From: CAWBLP01 sp963789495
Lineage (GTDB): Bacteria > Pseudomonadota > Alphaproteobacteria > Acetobacterales > Acetobacteraceae
DNA: 64,000 bases
Direction: 5' to 3'
Assembly: GCA_963789495.1 (NCBI GenBank)
Contig: CAWBLP010000006.1
Span: forward strand, 1 to 64,000
Each line of letters opens with the position of its first letter. Position 1 is the stretch's first letter. The notes under the pieces are model-generated. The model did not search any database. It was given only the letters and a program-made list of their open reading frames with translations, and had not been told where the DNA came from. Below are positions 17,310 through 26,144 of this stretch, one piece after another. The position numbers were made by a program, and so were the translations under genes.

Positions 17310-18063
17310 TAGGTCGGTCTATGAACGGGCCTCAATCGTCTCAGAATACACTACAGCCACCGGGTTGACCGCGGCCGAACAGCAGCTGTTGGCCAGATAC
17401 CACGATAATATCGCAGGCGGAGAGGTCTTGGACCTCGGAGTTGGCGCTGGCCGCACGACGCCGCATCTGACCCAGTTGGCGGCGTCCTATGTCGGCGTGG
17501 ATTTCAGCGAGGGCATGGTCGCAGCCTGCCGGCAAAATTATCCCCACCTCGAATTCCGCCGCGGCGACGCGAGGGATCTGTCGGCATTTCCTGCTGGCCG
17601 CTTCGATTTTGTGCTCTTCGCATTCAACGGCATCGACTATGTCGGCGATGCGGACCGTACCCAAGTGCTGCAGCAGGTGGCGCGCGTATTGAAGCCGGGT
17701 GGCGTGTTCATGTTTAGCAGCCACAGCCTGGAATCGGTACCACGCAAGACATTCCTGCGCGAGGTCTTCCGCGTCAGGGTGTCATATAATCCGGTCAGTT
17801 GGGCCAAGGCACTGGTACGGGTCGGTCGGGGATTGCTGAACTATGCCCGCAACGCGTCGGCTCAACATCGCTCGGCGGACCATGCGGTGCTGACGGATCC
17901 GGCTCATGGCTTCGCACTGCAAACCTACTATGTTACGGAGGCGGCTCAGCGACGGCAGCTGGTCGCAGCAGGATTTTCCGCTACGATCGACACCGAGGCT
18001 GGTACTGAAGAGGCGGTCCCTTACTATCGCTACTACGTGGCGCGGAAGGCGACCGCCGGATGA
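17284..18063 (+). CDS. Class I SAM-dependent methyltransferase
   Basis: 259 residues from ATG 17284 (ATG 17296 is also possible); both starts lie inside the end of the acyltransferase gene. Motif I VLDLGVGAGRTTPHL, motif II YVGVDFSEGMV, then DARDLSAFPAGRFDFVLFAF and VLQQVARVLKPGGVFMFSSH are canonical for Methyltransf_25/11 enzymes. The C-terminal part carries FALQTYYVTEAAQRRQLVAA, a region usual in sugar- or small-molecule methyltransferases. Its stop codon TGA directly abuts, on the other strand, the stop of the Wzx gene (the sequence TGATCA at 18061-18066 encodes both stops), so there is no intergenic space at all between the convergent genes. Confidence 0.87.
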   Translation: MVTPMYDRNRSVYERASIVSEYTTATGLTAAEQQLLARYHDNIAGGEVLDLGVGAGRTTPHLTQLAASYVGVDFSEGMVAACRQNYPHLEFRRGDARDLSAFPAGRFDFVLFAFNGIDYVGDADRTQVLQQVARVLKPGGVFMFSSHSLESVPRKTFLREVFRVRVSYNPVSWAKALVRVGRGLLNYARNASAQHRSADHAVLTDPAHGFALQTYYVTEAAQRRQLVAAGFSATIDTEAGTEEAVPYYRYYVARKATAG

Positions 18064-19503
18064 TCAGGTGATGGCCGGGCGGTAGCGCCTCAACACGATC
18101 GATAAATGCCGGCGCACGCCAGCAATGTTGAGACAAAACGCCAGGACGGCATAGAGTGCGCCGCCGGCGCCGATCATGGCGGATAGGCCGAAAAAATTCT
18201 TCGGAAGATCCAGCCCATAGAGCACCAGGCACATAACGACCGTTGCCATCAGTGACTTTGCCGCCTCTCGTCCCGGGAAGGGTAAAGGAAACAGACGATG
18301 CGCCTGCCAGATGCTGATCGCCAGTGCCACCGCGTAGGCAATCAGACGAGCCCAGACTGCGCCCATTAGTCCAATCGTGGGCAGCAGCGCTGCGTTCAGG
18401 CTGAGATTGATGGCAGCCGCGGGAACGGACGCGGCTAACAAAGCCCAGGTATTGTTCGCCAGATGCGCCGCATGGGAGAAGTAATAGGAGCGCAGCCCAT
18501 ACAGAAACACGGCGACACCGCTCAAGGGCATCAGCGTGGCTGCACCGGACGCGTATGCCGGGCCGAGCAGTACCGCGGCGATGTGACCCGATGCGATGAT
18601 GAAGCCGCCGAGTGCCGGGAGCGCCGCGGCCATCATGAGTTCGATGTTCTGCAGCGCCTGACGTTGTGCGGCTTTGCGACCGTCGCGTTCGAACGCCCGC
18701 ACCACCAGCGGGTAGGAACCGACGGCCAGAGCTAGAAATACCGCACCGACCGCCCGATCCGCGACGCCGTAGCCCACGGCATAGATGCCCAGCCGGTCCG
18801 CACCGAGAAAGAACTGGATCATCAGCCGGTCGGCGGATGACACAACGTACTCGACGACCAAGGCTGCCGTGATCGGCATCGCGAAGGCGACAATTTCACG
18901 TTGCAGGCCTCGATCGAATCGTCCACCACGAAGCCGGTGCATGATGCGCCTGGCGTCGAACAGCACCACCGCGGCGGCGCCGACCAGCATACCGTATAGG
19001 ATGCCGTCGGCCGCAAAATGAAGGCGCCAACATAGATACAGGCCGCATGCCACGCCGATCAGGCTCTCGCCGCACTCCATCAGCACGTAGCGCGCACGTG
19101 ACAGCGCGGCGAGTTCGAGCGACTTCGACAACAGCGAGATCTGCTTTACGATCATGACGGCGGTGGCGATCCAGAGCAGGGCCCTCAACGCCGGCGGGAC
19201 CGTAATGATCTGCAGGATCACGGCGCATCCGACGATCAGCAGAACCGCGCTTGCAGTGAGCGCCAGATACATCGTCGCGCACAGCACCGGCACTTTATTC
19301 TGACCCTGCGCTCGTTCGAAGAACCGCTTGGTGCCGAGGCCGATCCAGGCGAACAGCGCACCCTCACACAGGGTCATCACGCTGACCAGAAAAGCATAGA
19401 GGCCGTACTGGTCCGGCGTCAGGATGCGAGTGAAAGCGTAGATACTGACGAGCGTCGCCAGGAGTGGCACGATATAGGCGGGAGCAAAAGCGAGAACGGC
19501 CAT
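18064..19503 (-). CDS. Wzx-type polysaccharide flippase
   Basis: 479 residues, almost entirely hydrophobic with about 12-14 membrane helices. The start (FAPAYIVPLLATLVSIYAFT, ILTPDQYGLYAF) is the typical first helix and loop of the Polysacc_synt/MOP superfamily. A later block (SSADRLMIQFFLGADRLGIY) matches the conserved helix-7 region in which D-R-x-x-I precedes the LG-x-x-x-x-G-x-Y turn. It moves undecaprenyl-linked repeat units across the inner membrane. It is the last gene of the minus-strand EPS operon and starts 4 bases after the acyltransferase stop. No Wzy polymerase is seen nearby. Confidence 0.9.
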   Translation of the reverse strand: MAVLAFAPAYIVPLLATLVSIYAFTRILTPDQYGLYAFLVSVMTLCEGALFAWIGLGTKRFFERAQGQNKVPVLCATMYLALTASAVLLIVGCAVILQIITVPPALRALLWIATAVMIVKQISLLSKSLELAALSRARYVLMECGESLIGVACGLYLCWRLHFAADGILYGMLVGAAAVVLFDARRIMHRLRGGRFDRGLQREIVAFAMPITAALVVEYVVSSADRLMIQFFLGADRLGIYAVGYGVADRAVGAVFLALAVGSYPLVVRAFERDGRKAAQRQALQNIELMMAAALPALGGFIIASGHIAAVLLGPAYASGAATLMPLSGVAVFLYGLRSYYFSHAAHLANNTWALLAASVPAAAINLSLNAALLPTIGLMGAVWARLIAYAVALAISIWQAHRLFPLPFPGREAAKSLMATVVMCLVLYGLDLPKNFFGLSAMIGAGGALYAVLAFCLNIAGVRRHLSIVLRRYRPAIT

Positions 19504-19507
19504 TCGA

Positions 19508-20665
19508 TCAGTGCTCGTGTGCCGGTGGCGCCGTGATGGCAGCCTTCGCGGCTGCCGTGAGACTGCTGCCGTTCTGCCAGCGTCTCCAGCCGGCGCGGGC
19601 GCGCGAGTACCAGCCGAGCTGTTCCAGCGCTACTCGGCCGAACATCGAGTGTCCGCCGATGTAACCCTTGATCCGTGTTTCAGAGTTGGCGAAGCGGTAT
19701 TTGAACGCTTCATCGCCGCGCAGAAAATCGACGTATTCCAGGCGGCGGTCAAGAGCCCATTTCACGTAGTCCACGATCAGCAGCGTACCGGGAGAGGCAC
19801 GCTCGAACTGAGGATCGTAGGCGGTGAGATAGGCCTGCAGCTTTGTCGGATACACAAAATTGACCGATACCGCCGCTATTGTATCTCCACAGGTGAGCAG
19901 GAACACCCGCATTTGACCGGTACGGGCCGTCGCGTTCAGCACCATGCGCTGTCGTTCCAGCCAGCCTGACTGGCTCGACGACAACGGGCCGTGCGACTCA
20001 AGCCATCGTCGTTTGAGGGCCAACACCTGGTCGAGCAGAGGGGCCACTGATGTCACGGCTGGATCCACGATATGGAATGCGACCTCGCCACCCAACTCGG
20101 ACAGAATCCGGTGGCCGCGAGTGAAGTTGTTACGCATCTTCTTGTTGAGGCTGCGGAACCAGGCTTGTCCATCCGACCAGGAATTGGCGATACCAAGGCA
20201 AGGCTGCTGATTGTCACGCAATGACAAACGGCCGGATGCGGTTTCCGCGCCCTCTAGCAGCGCTCGGGCAGGTGCATTCGGTCGCACCTGGGTCAGCCGA
20301 ACCACGTCGAAGCCACCTGTCCGACATACCGCACTCCACAACGGCCGAAGAATTGAGCCGTCAGCTCCAGGTTCGAGCAGTGCATCACAATAGTCGGTCA
20401 GATCCTGGGCCGCCCATTCCAGCCTGCGAAGCGGCATCTGTCGCCGCGTTACCAGGGGCAGCGCAGCGACCATCCTGTCGTCTTCCCAGGCCACGGCGAT
20501 GCGCAGCCGTGTGGCGGAACGAGCCGTTGCGATCTGCGACCACGAATTGATCCATTCATGGCTCTGGAACACATCTGCGCCCGCGTCTTGCCACAACGAG
20601 CGCCATGGAACTGCAATGCTAGCGAGCCGCTCCGGCGAAGTGATGATCTCGAATGCTTGAGTCAT
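19508..20665 (-). CDS. CelD-like GNAT-fold acyltransferase in the EPS operon
   Basis: 385 residues from ATG 20665, whose ATGA overlaps the stop of the desaturase gene. The layout matches the paralogue at 16212-17309: ADVFQSHEWINSWSQIATA near the N-terminus, AALPLVTRRQMPLRRLEWAA, WFRSLNKKMRNNFTRGHRIL in the linker and YVDFLRGDEAFKYRFANSET near the C-terminus. The second GNAT domain carries the likely active-site FLRGDE motif. It probably transfers an acyl group to the polysaccharide repeat or its lipid carrier at the cytoplasmic side. Two divergent copies flanking one flippase gene suggest two acylation steps or acceptors (inference). Confidence 0.85.
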   Translation of the reverse strand: MTQAFEIITSPERLASIAVPWRSLWQDAGADVFQSHEWINSWSQIATARSATRLRIAVAWEDDRMVAALPLVTRRQMPLRRLEWAAQDLTDYCDALLEPGADGSILRPLWSAVCRTGGFDVVRLTQVRPNAPARALLEGAETASGRLSLRDNQQPCLGIANSWSDGQAWFRSLNKKMRNNFTRGHRILSELGGEVAFHIVDPAVTSVAPLLDQVLALKRRWLESHGPLSSSQSGWLERQRMVLNATARTGQMRVFLLTCGDTIAAVSVNFVYPTKLQAYLTAYDPQFERASPGTLLIVDYVKWALDRRLEYVDFLRGDEAFKYRFANSETRIKGYIGGHSMFGRVALEQLGWYSRARAGWRRWQNGSSLTAAAKAAITAPPAHEH

Positions 20666-21721
20666 GATCTTTCTCGTGCCCGGGTTTGCAGTGCGATGCC
20701 AAGCGAGTCATCAGGCCGCTTCAACTGCCAGACAGACGAAGCAGTTCGTCGCGGACGCATCAGCAGCAGGATCTTCTTCAGCGGCAAATAGTGCAGCTTA
20801 GCCAGAGACTGATATTCCTCCGCCTCGCGGTCCTGCAGGCCGAACACGAAGTCCTCCGATGGCTTCGGCACGACCAATGTCCCAAATAGCCAATCCCAAA
20901 ACGTCAATGTCAAACCGAAGTTCTTGTCCCAATGCTGCTCTGAAACGCTGTGATGCAGCTGGTGGTAATGCGGACAAATGAACAACCGATTAAGCCAACG
21001 TCCATAGGACAACTTCATGTGGGTATGCCGAACGAAGTCCATCATCAACACTGTGTTGCGAATGAAATAGACGTTGAGTTCGAAGATGGTCAGTTCGACG
21101 GGATCGAGAACAAAGAACATCCAAGTGCCATAGGCCAGACCCGGAAGCAGCCCATCCCACCAGCGGTTCATGATCTCGTCGAGCGGATGGACACGGTCCT
21201 TCGTAACCCCGACCATGACCTCCGCTGAATGATGCACTTTGTGCAGCTCCCACATGAAGGGAATTCGATGCTGCATGAAATGATACAGGTAATACGACAA
21301 ATCGGTACATCAAGAACATCGTGATGGTGAAGGCTGCAAGGGTCAGTGGCCCGGCTGCACCCGTCGGGTGCGAAGCGGGCCCAAAAATGCTGGTGAGCAG
21401 CGTATAGGCCACATGGCCGGCGGCAACAGTGGAGAAGGCGAGGGGCAGCACCAGCAGCGGCATGAAAATACGGCGGGACAGCCAGAACAGGAAATCCGCA
21501 CGTGCGGACGGATGACGCAACGTCCCGGCCGGAAGTATATGCCTGAAGAAATCGCGAAGCGAATGCGGCTTCAGGCTCTGCCGAAAGGTGACGACAGCCG
21601 CCATCAGCACCACGCCCCAGAACAGCAGCAGCATGAGGCCATGAGTTCCGGTGAATTCGCGCTGCACCGCATCGCCGATACGTTGCAGATACGGAGCCGA
21701 TAGCGCCGATGCCGAACTCAT
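20662..21721 (-). pseudogene. Sterol desaturase / fatty acid hydroxylase family protein, frameshifted
   Basis: Begins at ATG 21721, overlapping the GMC stop by ATGA. The first frame runs through two or three membrane helices (LMLLLFWGVVLMAAVVTF, LAAFTITMFLMYRF). Near 21297 one base is missing, and the next frame continues SYYLYHFMQHRIPFMWELHK. All three histidine clusters of the di-iron superfamily are present in the second frame: HFMQH, HKVHH and HYHQLHH plus SEQHWDKNFG. The enzyme would hydroxylate or desaturate a lipid or glycolipid at the membrane. The remaining 212 codons end normally and couple to the next gene. The frameshift may be a real inactivation, a phase-variation site or a base-calling error; the local run is only short (TTT). 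Without it the protein would be about 352 residues. Confidence 0.82.
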
Positions 21722-23478
21722 GCTGTTCTCCGAACGCCGGTTTCTTCCAGGAGTACGTGCGGTGTGCGACGTGCCACATGCGGCCGAGCGACGCCTGCGT
21801 CTGTCGGCTCGACCGCCTGCCCTGCGACCTGCTTCAGGTGCCGGGCAAGGCGGATCGACAGCGCGACAATCGTGAGTGTGGGATTGGCCTGGCCGGAGGT
21901 CGGGAACACCGCGCTGCCAGCCACATACAGGTTGGCAATGCCGAACACCTTGCAGTTGCGGTCGACAACGCCCGAACTCGGTTCGTCCGCCATGCGCGCC
22001 GTCCCGATATGATGGCCGCCATAGGCGCCATCCCGGCGGACCACCGCCTCGATGTCGCTCTCGTCGGACGCGAGACTCAGTGTGCCGTGGCCTGACTGTG
22101 CGAATTCCTGCTGCAATAGCCGGAATGCCGTTTCGACGGTGTGGACGTCGATCGCTGAATAGCGCCAATCGATGCGGATCTGCGGCATGCCGAACTGATC
22201 AGTCTTGTCGCAGAGCACGATGCGGCTATCCCGGTTGGGAGCCTGTTCAGCGTGGAAGTCCAGGCTAAAGCAATTGTTGCGTGGTCGAACGACCACGGAG
22301 GGAAGCTTACGCGTGGCGAGGGAACGTCGGCTGATCCAGTGGGACAGGAACTTTGCTGTACCGGCTGCGTCGCATGTCACGTTGCGGAGATGACGAAGCC
22401 AACCGCCGATGCCCACCGGCGCGCCGCCCGTGAGCCGCTTGCGGTACTCGTAGCCGATCAGAAATTGTGCGAGATAGATCGCCGACAAGGCGCCAGTGCG
22501 ATGGCTCGGGTCCGGAATTCGTGGATGATGCAGCCGGAAGACGATGTTGCCGATTTCCTCCCGCTGTTGCGCCGGCTCCGTCAGGGCAATTCGACGCCGG
22601 CAATACGTGCCATCAGCGGCCCGTTCATAGTCGTGCCATACGTCACCGGCCGGCGCGTGAAAGCGCAGACTTCCGACCGTCCCAGCGATGTGACACATGT
22701 AGAATCGGCCGAGCAGATCGTGATCGTTGCCGATTGCTGCGGTGTGACCGCTGCGCGATGCCAGCAGCAGACGTGCTGCCTCCAACGCGCCGGTCGCTAC
22801 CACGAATTGCCTGGCTGCGATAATGAAGCGGTTGCCACTCAGCGTCTGCACCATCGCATGCTCGATGTGCGTGCCGTCCATTGCGCGTTGCAATTGGGTG
22901 CAAGTCCCACCCAGCAGAACGTGAAGATTGTCGTCCTGCTCCAGATTTTTGCGCCAGCGAACGAAGAAGTCGGTTGGACAGCTGAACCGCTCGATGCGAT
23001 CCGTGGTGAAGTCGCTCGGTGTAAACCCGCGAACCATCGGACGCATGCCGCCGGCTACCGCCGTTTGGGCGTCATAGGTGAAATCTCCCGCCTCACACAC
23101 GGCATTGGCGGCGGCGTAGTGCTCCTCCAGGTCGGAGTAGGAGATCGGCCAGCCGCTGTTCGGTATCCACGGGCGCGCTTCGAGATCGACGCGGTCGAAC
23201 GGAACGCAGCGGCCGCCCCAGATCGATGTCGATCCGCCGAGCTGCCGGCGACGGTACTTGTCCGGCGGGCTGTGCAAGTCTGGTTGCGACACCTCGCCCT
23301 CACAGAGGGCCTGTGCTGCCGCATCGGCAGTCGTGGTTCCGGATTCAAGCATCACGACACGCAGGCCGGATCGCGTCAGCTGGAGCGCCATGGCGATACC
23401 GGCGGCCCCGGCACCAATGATGCAAATGTCAGCCTGCAACACGGAACCGTAGACGATGCGCCTTGCATCGCTGATCAT
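21718..23478 (-). CDS. GMC-family FAD-dependent oxidoreductase
   Basis: 586 residues from ATG 23478 (AGGA upstream). The dinucleotide-binding fold ADICIIGAGAAGIAMALQLT is at residues about 16-35, followed by the FAD loop LGGSTSIWGGRCVPFD. The C-terminal part contains GAYGGHHIGTARM, with the GMC active-site His pair region, then NLYVAGSAVFPTSGQANPTL, the classic ending of GMC_oxred_C. The family oxidises alcohols, sugars or sterol-like compounds, with electrons passed to oxygen or a membrane acceptor. No signal peptide is seen, so a cytoplasmic role is likely. Together with the desaturase-hydroxylase directly downstream it could form an oxidation pair acting on the lipid or sugar part of the product (inference). 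Confidence 0.88.
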   Translation of the reverse strand: MISDARRIVYGSVLQADICIIGAGAAGIAMALQLTRSGLRVVMLESGTTTADAAAQALCEGEVSQPDLHSPPDKYRRRQLGGSTSIWGGRCVPFDRVDLEARPWIPNSGWPISYSDLEEHYAAANAVCEAGDFTYDAQTAVAGGMRPMVRGFTPSDFTTDRIERFSCPTDFFVRWRKNLEQDDNLHVLLGGTCTQLQRAMDGTHIEHAMVQTLSGNRFIIAARQFVVATGALEAARLLLASRSGHTAAIGNDHDLLGRFYMCHIAGTVGSLRFHAPAGDVWHDYERAADGTYCRRRIALTEPAQQREEIGNIVFRLHHPRIPDPSHRTGALSAIYLAQFLIGYEYRKRLTGGAPVGIGGWLRHLRNVTCDAAGTAKFLSHWISRRSLATRKLPSVVVRPRNNCFSLDFHAEQAPNRDSRIVLCDKTDQFGMPQIRIDWRYSAIDVHTVETAFRLLQQEFAQSGHGTLSLASDESDIEAVVRRDGAYGGHHIGTARMADEPSSGVVDRNCKVFGIANLYVAGSAVFPTSGQANPTLTIVALSIRLARHLKQVAGQAVEPTDAGVARPHVARRTPHVLLEETGVRRTA

Positions 23479-23534
23479 TGGCGCATCCTGCGATGCCCGC
23501 GACCCGGTAGGAAAGCAGATATCATGGTGGGCAT
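23475..23534 (-). CDS. Possible 19-residue leader peptide coupled to the GMC gene
   Basis: ATG 23534 has a strong GGAGG five bases upstream and opens a frame of 19 codons, basic at the end (ISAFLPGRGHRRMRQ). Its TGA overlaps the ATG of the oxidoreductase as AATGA. The 70-base gap between epimerase and GMC is otherwise the largest in the operon. Translation of this micro-gene could feed ribosomes into the GMC start (translational coupling). It may be chance. Confidence 0.3.
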   Translation of the reverse strand: MPTMISAFLPGRGHRRMRQ

Positions 23535-23548
23535 TCCTCCGGTTCCCA

Positions 23549-24604
23549 TTATCGTACCCACGCGGAGTCGTGCGCCGGTGAGACAGGCGTCCTCTTGGGC
23601 CGGGAGAGGACGAGCGACTGTGCAGTCAGTTCGACGGCTTGCTGCAGCGGCGTAAACCGCAGGTTCACAAGTTCTTCCGCTTTGGCGCTGCTGAGACGTA
23701 TGTCCTGGCGCCACAGGCGTAGCAGGGATGGCGTTATTGCGTCCGGAACGATACCGCCAAGACCGATCGGTCCCGCAATCGATCTGGCAAGGCGCAACAA
23801 TGGCGCGGAGAGCGATTCTTCAATCCGCAGCCGACGGGCCGAAAAACGCTCGACCGGTGTCGCACCGATCGCGCCGGCATATCGGATCAGAAATTCGTTC
23901 CAGGTCGGCAAGTCTGGGGCAGAGACGTTTAACGTCTCGCCGTTCACGCCAGGCTCCTTGAGCACGGAGATGATGGCATCGACCAAGTCATCCACATAGA
24001 CAAGGTTACAGATGCCGTCGCCATCGGCGCCCAAATCACCGATCCGCCTCGCGTGCAGCAGACGGGCCAGACGTCCTGCCCATAACTCGTCACCCGGTCC
24101 GAACACACAGCTCGGCCGCAGAATGACGGCGTCGCCACCGTCGCGCAGGTATTCGCGCGTAAGCTCCTCACATCGCAGTTTGGCCTGCGCGTAATGGTTC
24201 AGCGGTGGAATTCCCGGCGTGGTCTCGGTGACAACACCGGTGGCGCCGCCATAGACCGCCATGCTGCTCAGATGCACGATGCGCCGTACCGGCTGGCGGC
24301 GGGCAACCTCGTACAGCACTGCGGTCGCCGCAAGCATCGAGCGGGCTGTGCCGCCAACACAGTTCACCACCACGTCGCTGCCGCGCAACGCCTCTGCAAA
24401 GTCCTTGGGCCGTGTGGCGTCTGCGATGCGGGTCTCGATGTCGTGCCCCGCTACGCCGTCAGTGCGTCGCAGCAGGCGGATCGGACGCAAGCCCCTGGTC
24501 GCGGCAATTCGTCCGACCAGGCGCCGGCCGATATAGCCTCCTGCGCCCATGACGAGGACGGTGACTTCGGGCTCATCCACGATCTGATCCAAGCTCCAGG
24601 GCAT
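23549..24604 (-). CDS. NAD-dependent sugar epimerase/dehydratase (SDR)
   Basis: 351 residues from ATG 24604, chosen because it begins 10 bases after the co-polymerase stop. The Rossmann motif MGAGGYIGRRLVGRI (GxxGxxG) lies at about residues 18-33. The catalytic Ser-Tyr-Lys set is visible as HLSSMAVYGG and NHYAQAKLRCEE. NVSAPDLPTWNEF is the usual substrate-loop region of the epimerase family. It would make or modify the nucleotide sugar for the EPS repeat unit, or act on a lipid-linked sugar. The extended C-terminus (about 110 residues after the core) distinguishes it from GalE proper. Confidence 0.87.
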   Translation of the reverse strand: MPWSLDQIVDEPEVTVLVMGAGGYIGRRLVGRIAATRGLRPIRLLRRTDGVAGHDIETRIADATRPKDFAEALRGSDVVVNCVGGTARSMLAATAVLYEVARRQPVRRIVHLSSMAVYGGATGVVTETTPGIPPLNHYAQAKLRCEELTREYLRDGGDAVILRPSCVFGPGDELWAGRLARLLHARRIGDLGADGDGICNLVYVDDLVDAIISVLKEPGVNGETLNVSAPDLPTWNEFLIRYAGAIGATPVERFSARRLRIEESLSAPLLRLARSIAGPIGLGGIVPDAITPSLLRLWRQDIRLSSAKAEELVNLRFTPLQQAVELTAQSLVLSRPKRTPVSPAHDSAWVR

Positions 24605-24614
24605 CGCTGCAGGC

Positions 24615-26144
24615 TCAATTCGGCGCCACGAGAACGATAGGGCTTGCCAACGCCTTCGAGTCTGGCACGGTGGCAAGAACCGTCAGACCCGTATCGAACT
24701 CGAGCGCTTCGGGCCGTAGGTAAACGCCTTTCAGCAGGCTCGGCGCCAACACACCAAGCAGTCCGAAAATGCCGGCAACCAATGCCCCCGCCATCAGCAC
24801 GAGGCGTCGCGTTGGCAATGGCATCGTCGGCACGGTGGGGGCCTCGACGATGCGTACCGACGGCTGGCGGTTGGCGCTCACCGACTCGACGACACGGCGC
24901 TCGTCGAATATCTTCACCACGGACCGATAGTTCTCCTCCAGGACGGAGCGCGCCCGTTCCAGTTCGTGCAGTCGGCCCTCTTGTCCACTGATTGACGCCA
25001 GCTCGCCGTTAATGTCCTTCAGTTGGCGTTCGATCGTTTCACGTGCGGCGGTATTCGTGCGCAGGTCCGCCTGGGCCTTGTCGAACTCCTGCGCGAGGAG
25101 GAAGGCTTGGCTTGACTTCAGCTTGCCGAGTTCCCCCAGGCTCTTCAGCATCTCGGTTCGTGCAGCGTCAACGGCAGGCGATCCGCGATAGGTCGTCTCT
25201 GCCTGGGTCTGCCGATGGCGATAGGCATCGACCACCGCCTGCAAGGGCGCGGCAGCATTTCCGGCACCCTTGGCGCCCGCCTGGCCGCTCGCCAGCTTGA
25301 CCTGCTGGCTCAGCTCTTCGACCCGAGCGTGTAGACCCGATATCGTGCTGTCGGTCTTCGACAACTCGTCTTCCAGTCGGCCTTGCTGTGCAAGCAGGAT
25401 CTTTTGCCGATCTGCGAAACTGGCGATGTCGTGTTCGCGCTTGAATGCGGCGAGTTCTGCATCCGCCTCCGCGAGTTGCGCAGCAACAGCGTCCCGCCGC
25501 GCGCCGACGATGGGTGCCTGGGCGTCGTCGAACAGCTTGTGCCGAAGTTCGAAGTATTTCTTTTCGAGCAGCGTCAGAGCAGCTGCGGCAATCTGCGGAT
25601 CGGTATGCGTGAAGGTAACCCGGATGACAGCCGAACGTCGGTCGACCGCGATCCCCAGATTCGATGCGAATTTTAACGTGGCCTGGGACAGCAGGTCAGC
25701 GGACTTGTCGGACGGCCCATTCCGCGGCGAAGCCTGCAGTAGCTCGCTGATAAACTTCTTGGCCTCGCTCTTGACGCGATCGATCGCGCCTGGTGGCTGC
25801 AGCAGCTTCGGGTAGAGATGGTCGATCCCCATAGTCTGGATCACCGAGCGATAGAGCGTGCCGTTGCCGAGAATATCGGCCTCGGTGCGCAGCACCTGCT
25901 CGTACTCCACGCCGTTGCCGGAACTCATCTGCTGTCCGGCAAGGGGGCGGAATGAGTATTCCGATCCGAACAGCACCAGCATCGAGGAGTCCGTCTGATA
26001 CCTCGGTTCGATCTGCAGCGCGATCCCGACGGTGCCGACCATGATCAAACCCATGATCGCGAGCATGCGGCGTCGCCCGTAGCGCAGCGTCAGCAGGACG
26101 TCACGAAGCACAACGCTTGCCGGAATGCTGCTGGATCCACTCAT
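24615..26144 (-). CDS. GumC/Wzz-type polysaccharide co-polymerase
   Basis: 509 residues from ATG 26144 (a GTG at 26147 is in frame directly before). A Wzz domain with the first membrane helix (MLAIMGLIMVGTVGIALQI) is followed by a long periplasmic coiled coil (LAEADAELAAFKREHDIASF and many heptads up to about residue 420). A Pro-rich motif VEAPTVPTMPLPTRRLVL precedes the second helix (LMAGALVAGIFGLLGVLAP). This is the PCP-2-like layout without the fused C-terminal kinase, which here is a separate gene (28834-29808). It sets chain length and links polymerisation to export. The start overlaps the GT4 stop (TGATG), so translation is coupled. Confidence 0.9.
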   Translation of the reverse strand: MSGSSSIPASVVLRDVLLTLRYGRRRMLAIMGLIMVGTVGIALQIEPRYQTDSSMLVLFGSEYSFRPLAGQQMSSGNGVEYEQVLRTEADILGNGTLYRSVIQTMGIDHLYPKLLQPPGAIDRVKSEAKKFISELLQASPRNGPSDKSADLLSQATLKFASNLGIAVDRRSAVIRVTFTHTDPQIAAAALTLLEKKYFELRHKLFDDAQAPIVGARRDAVAAQLAEADAELAAFKREHDIASFADRQKILLAQQGRLEDELSKTDSTISGLHARVEELSQQVKLASGQAGAKGAGNAAAPLQAVVDAYRHRQTQAETTYRGSPAVDAARTEMLKSLGELGKLKSSQAFLLAQEFDKAQADLRTNTAARETIERQLKDINGELASISGQEGRLHELERARSVLEENYRSVVKIFDERRVVESVSANRQPSVRIVEAPTVPTMPLPTRRLVLMAGALVAGIFGLLGVLAPSLLKGVYLRPEALEFDTGLTVLATVPDSKALASPIVLVAPN

